Shown here piece by piece: positions 60,408-64,000 of a stretch of DNA of 64,000 bases. The notes beneath the pieces are model-generated. The model was not told where the DNA came from and did not search any database. It saw nothing but the letters and a program-made list of their open reading frames with translations. The stretch covers positions 1 to 64,000 of the forward strand of contig CAZWGA010000008.1 in assembly GCA_964633285.1 (NCBI GenBank). The letters run 5' to 3'. Each line of letters opens with the position of its first letter. Position 1 is the stretch's first letter. The position numbers and the translations under genes were made by a program. This DNA comes from 20CM-2-55-15 sp964633285. GTDB lineage: Bacteria; Acidobacteriota; Terriglobia; 20CM-2-55-15.

Positions 60408-61631
60408 TCACGACTGGAAACACACGCCATGCGAAAGATGATGATCGAATTCGCTGCGAAACAATCGGAGCGCGCTGAGGATTGGAGGGCCCGGCATGTT
60501 GATCAGCGCGCAGTACCCTTTGCCTCGATTGAAATCGATGATTTTCTGAAACTGATCGAACAGCGCCCGATCCCCTTTGGCTCCGTGGATTCGTTCCAGG
60601 ATTGCCACGAGCATCGAAGTTTCCATGCGGCAGGCAGGACATTGGCCGCAGGTCTCGCGCGCGAAGAACTGCGCGAGGCTCAGCGTCTCTTCAACCATAC
60701 AGGTTCCTTCGGCGTAAAAACGCATGACACCGCAACCCAGCGAGGATCCCGCGTTTCTGAGTGATTCCGGATCGAGCGGTGTATCCAGTTGTTCGGGAGA
60801 AAGAAATGCGCAGGAAGGACCGCCGGGCAGAATCGCTTTCAGTTGCTTATTACCGGCGAGTCCGCCTCCGGCATTCTCGTAGAGGTATCGCAGCGGCGTG
60901 CCAAACGCCAATTCGTATGCTCCGGGTTGATTCATTTCCGGACCGAGACAGAAGATCATCGTGCCTGGACTTGAACTCGTGCCGTAGTTTCGAAACCACA
61001 ATGCGCCGTTGCGAACGATGCCGGGAATATTGGCGAGCGTTTCCACATTGTTCACGACGGTGGGCGCTCCAAAAAGCCCGGCCGTGGCGGGGTACGGCGG
61101 CTTTTGCCGGGGCTTCGCGGGCTTTCCTTCGAGGAACTCGAGCGAAGCCGAATCTTCCCCCGCCACGTAGACTGTCGGGGCACGATGCGTGGTAACGTTC
61201 AGCGAGCCCAGATGTCCAGAAGTACGGGCCTCCTCGATCGCGCGATTCATTCGATCGAAGCAATCCTCGTAGGTTTCGTTCACGTAAACGTAAGCATGGT
61301 CCGCAAAGATCGCGCGGGATGCCAGGATAATGCCCTCGAGTACGAGGTGAGGCCGGTGCTCCATCAGAATACGATCCTTGAAACTGCCGGGCTCGTCTTC
61401 ACCCCCATTGCAGACAACGTAGCGGCGGTCCGCCGGCGTTTGGGCGGCAATGCTCCACTTTTTTCCCACGGGAAATCCCGCACCGCCTCGCCCACGCAAT
61501 CCGGAGGACAGCACTTCGTGAAGAATCTCGCGTGGAGAGGGATTGCGGCGCACCGCTTCGTATCCGCCGCCGGCGGAGTAGCCGTCGAATGTTTCGCGAG
61601 TTGTGGGTTTACCTTCGGGAAAGAGAATCAT
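60408..61631 (-). CDS. NuoF-like NADH:acceptor oxidoreductase subunit (FMN, 4Fe-4S)
   Basis: 407 aa. FMN/NADH motifs SSGLRGRGGAGFPVGKKW (about residue 43) and VCNGGEDEPGSFKDR (about 72), then the SLBB-like part, and a 4Fe-4S site ETCGQCPACRMET with the fourth Cys in GKGYCALIN. This is the complex I 51-kDa/HoxF fold. No other complex I genes adjoin it. It stands 12 bases after a NuoE-type 2Fe-2S gene and in an operon with a diiron epoxidase. It likely passes electrons from NADH to that enzyme or, less likely, to a hydrogenase or formate dehydrogenase encoded elsewhere. Confidence 0.92.
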   Translation of the reverse strand: MILFPEGKPTTRETFDGYSAGGGYEAVRRNPSPREILHEVLSSGLRGRGGAGFPVGKKWSIAAQTPADRRYVVCNGGEDEPGSFKDRILMEHRPHLVLEGIILASRAIFADHAYVYVNETYEDCFDRMNRAIEEARTSGHLGSLNVTTHRAPTVYVAGEDSASLEFLEGKPAKPRQKPPYPATAGLFGAPTVVNNVETLANIPGIVRNGALWFRNYGTSSSPGTMIFCLGPEMNQPGAYELAFGTPLRYLYENAGGGLAGNKQLKAILPGGPSCAFLSPEQLDTPLDPESLRNAGSSLGCGVMRFYAEGTCMVEETLSLAQFFARETCGQCPACRMETSMLVAILERIHGAKGDRALFDQFQKIIDFNRGKGYCALINMPGPPILSALRLFRSEFDHHLSHGVCFQS

Positions 61632-61643
61632 GGCAGAAACACA

Positions 61644-61967
61644 TCAAAACAATCCGGCATCGAGCAACTGATAAATCAAATCTTTCAGGCCCTGGTCGAT
61701 CCCGTGTGTCAGGCGCTCGACAACCGGTCCGCCCGAGGCGTGAGCCGCGATATCGTCGACGTCTTCTGCTTTCACACCGCAGTACCATACTTTCTGGGGA
61801 TACAAAACAATGTTCGGGCCGGACTGGCATCCACCGAAACACATGTACGACTTGACTTCAACGTCCGCGTCATCCTTGAGCCGCTCGGCCAGTTTTTCGA
61901 GCAACCGGTCTGAGCCCCGACCGTGGCAGTCCGCATTCTGACAAACAAGGACGTACTTCGACGCCAT
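61644..61967 (-). CDS. NuoE-type thioredoxin-like 2Fe-2S ferredoxin
   Basis: 107 aa. Cys 9 and 14 (CQNADC) and Cys 43 and 47 (CFGGC) give the C-x4-C...C-x3-C cluster pattern of NuoE and thioredoxin-like ferredoxins. The N-terminal helical domain of NuoE is missing. It begins three bases after the BoxB-like stop and ends 12 bases before the NuoF-like start, so the three are one translational unit. It would carry electrons between NuoF-like and the epoxidase. Confidence 0.9.
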   Translation of the reverse strand: MASKYVLVCQNADCHGRGSDRLLEKLAERLKDDADVEVKSYMCFGGCQSGPNIVLYPQKVWYCGVKAEDVDDIAAHASGGPVVERLTHGIDQGLKDLIYQLLDAGLF

Positions 61968-61970
61968 GCA

Positions 61971-63068
61971 TCAAACCGCCAGGACCCAATCCGGCTCTTT
62001 GAAGATTCCCGCCAGTTGCACTTTATCCGAAGCGTTCGGCAAAACTTCATCGAGATGACCGGCGCAGGCTTCCGGCGCGAGTTGCTCACCGTGAATGCTG
62101 TACGTCTGCCCGGCGTACTCACCGATCGAGCGGTGAAACTTCACGTCCGGCAAAAACAGTTTGGGCTGATCTTCCGGTATGAGTTTATTCAGAGCTTCGA
62201 CGAGTCCGGTCACCTCTTTCAGGTAATGCTGGCGGGACAACTCGTTCAACCGGTCACGATCGGCGGGAATATCGGTTTTCCCTTCATCGTATCGACCCTT
62301 GAGTCCCCAGACGTAGAACCAATATGCCGAGGACGAGGCGTCGACGCCGAACAAGTCGAGCGCGACTGAGAACCACTTGTTGATATGTTTCTGAACGAGC
62401 GTGCTTGGAACTCTTCCCGCCTTGAGAACGCGGCTCAGCCCCGTATGTCCTGTGAGCAAATGAAAGAACTCTTCCTGAAGCATGGGCGTCATGCTCGCGC
62501 CAAGCGGCTTGAAGCCGGAATGATTGAGCATTGTCAGTTGGTACTTGCCGTCACGGTCGACAAGCTCGGTATAGCAGTAGAAGTCCAGCCAGTCCTGAAC
62601 ATCCTGATTGAATGCTCCAAGCAACCGGCTGTTCTCGAATGCACGCCGCTCGAGAAGCTTCTGCGCTTCAAGCTTTCCCGAGGAACCGAAGTATTTCACA
62701 AGCAGGTAGCACATCTGAGTACCGTGACGCATTTCCTCACGCATGATCTTCACCGCTGATTGAAGATCGTAATCGGTGGGCGCGTTCATCAGCAGCTTGC
62801 GTTGCTGTTCGACGGAAGCAAATTCCGTGTCGCCCTGATAGGTGATGAGATGCAGAAGCGAGTCCCGCACACGCTGATCGGGAATCTGGAGGACCGTTTC
62901 CCATTTCGGCCGGCCGGCATAGTCGCCGAACTCGATCGTGTCGTGGGGTAGGGCGCCGAATTTCACCTCGAATTTGTAATCATTGAATTTCGATGTATCG
63001 AGACCAATGTCTTTTTGCCATTGATGAAAGTAATCGGTCCAGTCGTCAAATGTACTGATCTTCGTCAT
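61971..63068 (-). CDS. BoxB/PaaA-like diiron aromatic-CoA epoxidase subunit
   Basis: 365 aa. Motifs match BoxB (benzoyl-CoA 2,3-epoxidase) better than PaaA: TYQGDTEFASVEQQR (77-90), LLERR (138-142), RLLGAFNQDVQDWLDF (148-163), DRDGKYQL (171-178). Diiron ligands are in REEMRHG (110-116) and LQEEFFHLL (197-205). It is about 100 residues shorter than typical BoxB, mainly at the N-terminus. It would convert an aromatic acyl-CoA to the ring epoxide using O2 and two electrons. The start at 63068 (MTKISTFDDW) has GGGAGG upstream. No BoxA or PaaE reductase gene is in the window. Confidence 0.85.
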   Translation of the reverse strand: MTKISTFDDWTDYFHQWQKDIGLDTSKFNDYKFEVKFGALPHDTIEFGDYAGRPKWETVLQIPDQRVRDSLLHLITYQGDTEFASVEQQRKLLMNAPTDYDLQSAVKIMREEMRHGTQMCYLLVKYFGSSGKLEAQKLLERRAFENSRLLGAFNQDVQDWLDFYCYTELVDRDGKYQLTMLNHSGFKPLGASMTPMLQEEFFHLLTGHTGLSRVLKAGRVPSTLVQKHINKWFSVALDLFGVDASSSAYWFYVWGLKGRYDEGKTDIPADRDRLNELSRQHYLKEVTGLVEALNKLIPEDQPKLFLPDVKFHRSIGEYAGQTYSIHGEQLAPEACAGHLDEVLPNASDKVQLAGIFKEPDWVLAV

Positions 63069-63075
63069 AACCGAA

Positions 63076-63858
63076 TTACCTCCCTTCGAAGTTTGCGACG
63101 CGCTTGTCTTTGTATGCGGCCAGACCTTCGGCGGCGTCCGCACTCGCGAAGGCCTGGGCGAGCAGTTCACGCTCAAAAGCGAGGCCTTCCCATTGACTGC
63201 CCTGCAGTCCGGATTGGATGGCGCGCTTGATGAGCCCGACGGCTTTACTTGGTTTGTTCGGAGCGACAAATTGCCGCGCGTAATCGAGAACCTGATCGAA
63301 AAAGTCTTCGCCTTCGAAAATCTCGTTGATCAAGCCGAATTCCAGGGCTTCCTCGAACGCAATCATGCGTCCTGTTGCTGCGAGATCGATGGCGCGCGCT
63401 TTGCCCACGAGACGCGGCAACCGTTGCGTGCCACCCATTCCGGGAATAACACCGAGATTGACTTCGGCGAGCCCGGTGCGGCCCGCGTTTTTCTTTGCTA
63501 TCCGGATGTCGCATGCCATCGCGATTTCCAGTCCACCTCCCACGCAGTGACCATTGATCGCGGCGATCACCAGCTTCGGCGTATTCTCGAGACGCGACAG
63601 CGTCTCGTGCCCATAAAGGGCAAATTGATTTCGAAACTCGTTCGATTCTCTGGAAAGCATGTTGATATCCGCGCCCGCGCTGAAGAATTTTTCGCCTGCA
63701 CCGCGGATCACGAGGACATGCGCGCTCGAATCGAATCGTGCCTTAACGATCGCTTCATCCAAATGCTTGAGGCTTTCGAGTGTGTAGGCGTTCGCCGGCG
63801 GATTGTTCAATTCGAGAATCGCAACGCCATCAGCCACGCGGTATTCGATCAGTGCCAT
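63076..63858 (-). CDS. Enoyl-CoA hydratase/isomerase family protein
   Basis: 260 aa crotonase. AGEKFFSAGADINML holds the first oxyanion-hole segment, and INGHCVGGGLEIAMACDIRIA plus LGVIPGMGGTQRLPRLVG (in part) the second and the catalytic loop. Glu at GLAEVNLGVIPG is present. In this operon it probably hydrates or opens an intermediate after ring epoxidation (PaaF/PaaG-like role). It starts inside the stop of the upstream aldehyde dehydrogenase (TAATG) and ends seven bases before the BoxB-like start. Confidence 0.93.
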   Translation of the reverse strand: MALIEYRVADGVAILELNNPPANAYTLESLKHLDEAIVKARFDSSAHVLVIRGAGEKFFSAGADINMLSRESNEFRNQFALYGHETLSRLENTPKLVIAAINGHCVGGGLEIAMACDIRIAKKNAGRTGLAEVNLGVIPGMGGTQRLPRLVGKARAIDLAATGRMIAFEEALEFGLINEIFEGEDFFDQVLDYARQFVAPNKPSKAVGLIKRAIQSGLQGSQWEGLAFERELLAQAFASADAAEGLAAYKDKRVANFEGR

Positions 63859-64000
63859 TATTCCCTCCGTGCCACGACAACGGATTTCGTTTCCATGTAG
63901 TAATCCAGGGCCTCTTCACCATGTTCCTTGCCAAGACCGCTTTGCTTCACGCCTCCAAATGGAAGTTCGTCGAAGATGATCTGCGGCGAATTGATCCATG
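63858..64000 (-). CDS. Aldehyde dehydrogenase, C-terminal end (cut by window edge)
   Basis: Only the last 46 residues are visible: WINSPQIIFDELPFGGVKQSG, then LGKEHGEEALDYYMETKSVVVA (shown in part). PFGGxKxSGxGxExG is the conserved end of NAD(P)-dependent aldehyde dehydrogenases. In ring-epoxidation pathways (Box and Paa) an aldehyde dehydrogenase oxidises the aldehyde formed by ring opening, which fits here. Stop TAA overlaps the hydratase ATG by one base. Confidence 0.88.
   Translation of the reverse strand, partial: WINSPQIIFDELPFGGVKQSGLGKEHGEEALDYYMETKSVVVARRE

Noticed and set aside
60408..61967. NuoE/NuoF genes taken as part of respiratory complex I
   Set aside because: No other nuo gene is present and the pair is embedded in an aromatic-CoA operon.
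61971..63068. Assignment as plain PaaA of phenylacetyl-CoA epoxidase
   Set aside because: No PaaB-E genes adjoin it, and the GDTE-ASVEQQR and GAFN-DWL motifs fit BoxB better; kept as BoxB/PaaA-like.
1..64000. CRISPR arrays, insertion sequences, integrases, prophage genes
   Set aside because: No regularly spaced repeats, transposase or integrase motifs were found on either strand.

Overview
The window most likely comes from an Acidobacteriota chromosome of the Solibacter (Bryobacterales) type. The main evidence is two giant secreted proteins ending in the Solibacter C-terminal domain (TIGR03437), two TIGR03435 secreted proteins, a VWFA-related C-terminal half, DUF6152 and PDLSG-W type secreted proteins, and several PQQ dehydrogenases. 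Genes are tightly packed and often translationally coupled through 4-base overlaps. I saw no tRNA, rRNA, CRISPR array, transposase or prophage gene, and no stretch longer than about 230 bases without a gene.

Bases 1-24400 hold a Tad/Flp pilus region. On the minus strand, a YVTN-type propeller protein, an Asp-box propeller protein and a second CpaF ATPase (cut by the window edge) form one unit. On the plus strand come a DUF192 protein, a TadD-like TPR lipoprotein, a 57-aa Flp pilin, a GT-C-like membrane protein, CpaA, CpaB, CpaC, a TadG-like protein, two TadE-like proteins, CpaE, CpaF, TadB, TadC and a 55-aa membrane protein. That small gene overlaps an ABC exporter of two NatB-like permeases and one NatA-like ATPase; the second permease is fused to a CPBP protease domain.

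Bases 24500-35850 are mixed: an M20 peptidase, a secreted domain protein, an unknown membrane protein, then the most interesting locus. There, a promoter, a SAM-II type riboswitch and an intrinsic terminator precede a threonine-synthase-like gene that overlaps a MoaD/ThiS-like sulfur-carrier gene. This predicts a SAM-controlled, sulfur-carrier-dependent homocysteine (methionine) pathway. An antitoxin-like gene with a degenerate partner follows. Next come a VWFA-related protein, a DUF8021-like protein, a haem-c protein with an alpha/alpha toroid, a TIGR03435 protein, a cytochrome c and a soluble PQQ sugar dehydrogenase.

Bases 36000-51300 carry a PQQ dehydrogenase, a secreted cupin, a TIGR03435 protein, an MFS transporter, a four-repeat CHRD protein, an outer-membrane barrel with a cupredoxin partner, an adenylate cyclase, a DinB protein, a periplasmic asparaginase, a DUF4258/YgiT pair, a frameshifted gene with a 4-base CTAG duplication, and a RidA protein.

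Bases 51390-59500 are a periplasmic oxidation cluster: two more PQQ dehydrogenases, a secreted metallo-beta-lactamase-fold hydrolase and three small secreted proteins, several with Arg/Gly-rich segments. Bases 59600-64000 (minus strand) are an aromatic-CoA operon: aldehyde dehydrogenase (partial), enoyl-CoA hydratase, BoxB-like diiron epoxidase, a NuoE-type 2Fe-2S protein, a NuoF-like NADH/FMN protein and a secreted VOC protein. The NuoE/NuoF pair may replace the usual epoxidase reductase.
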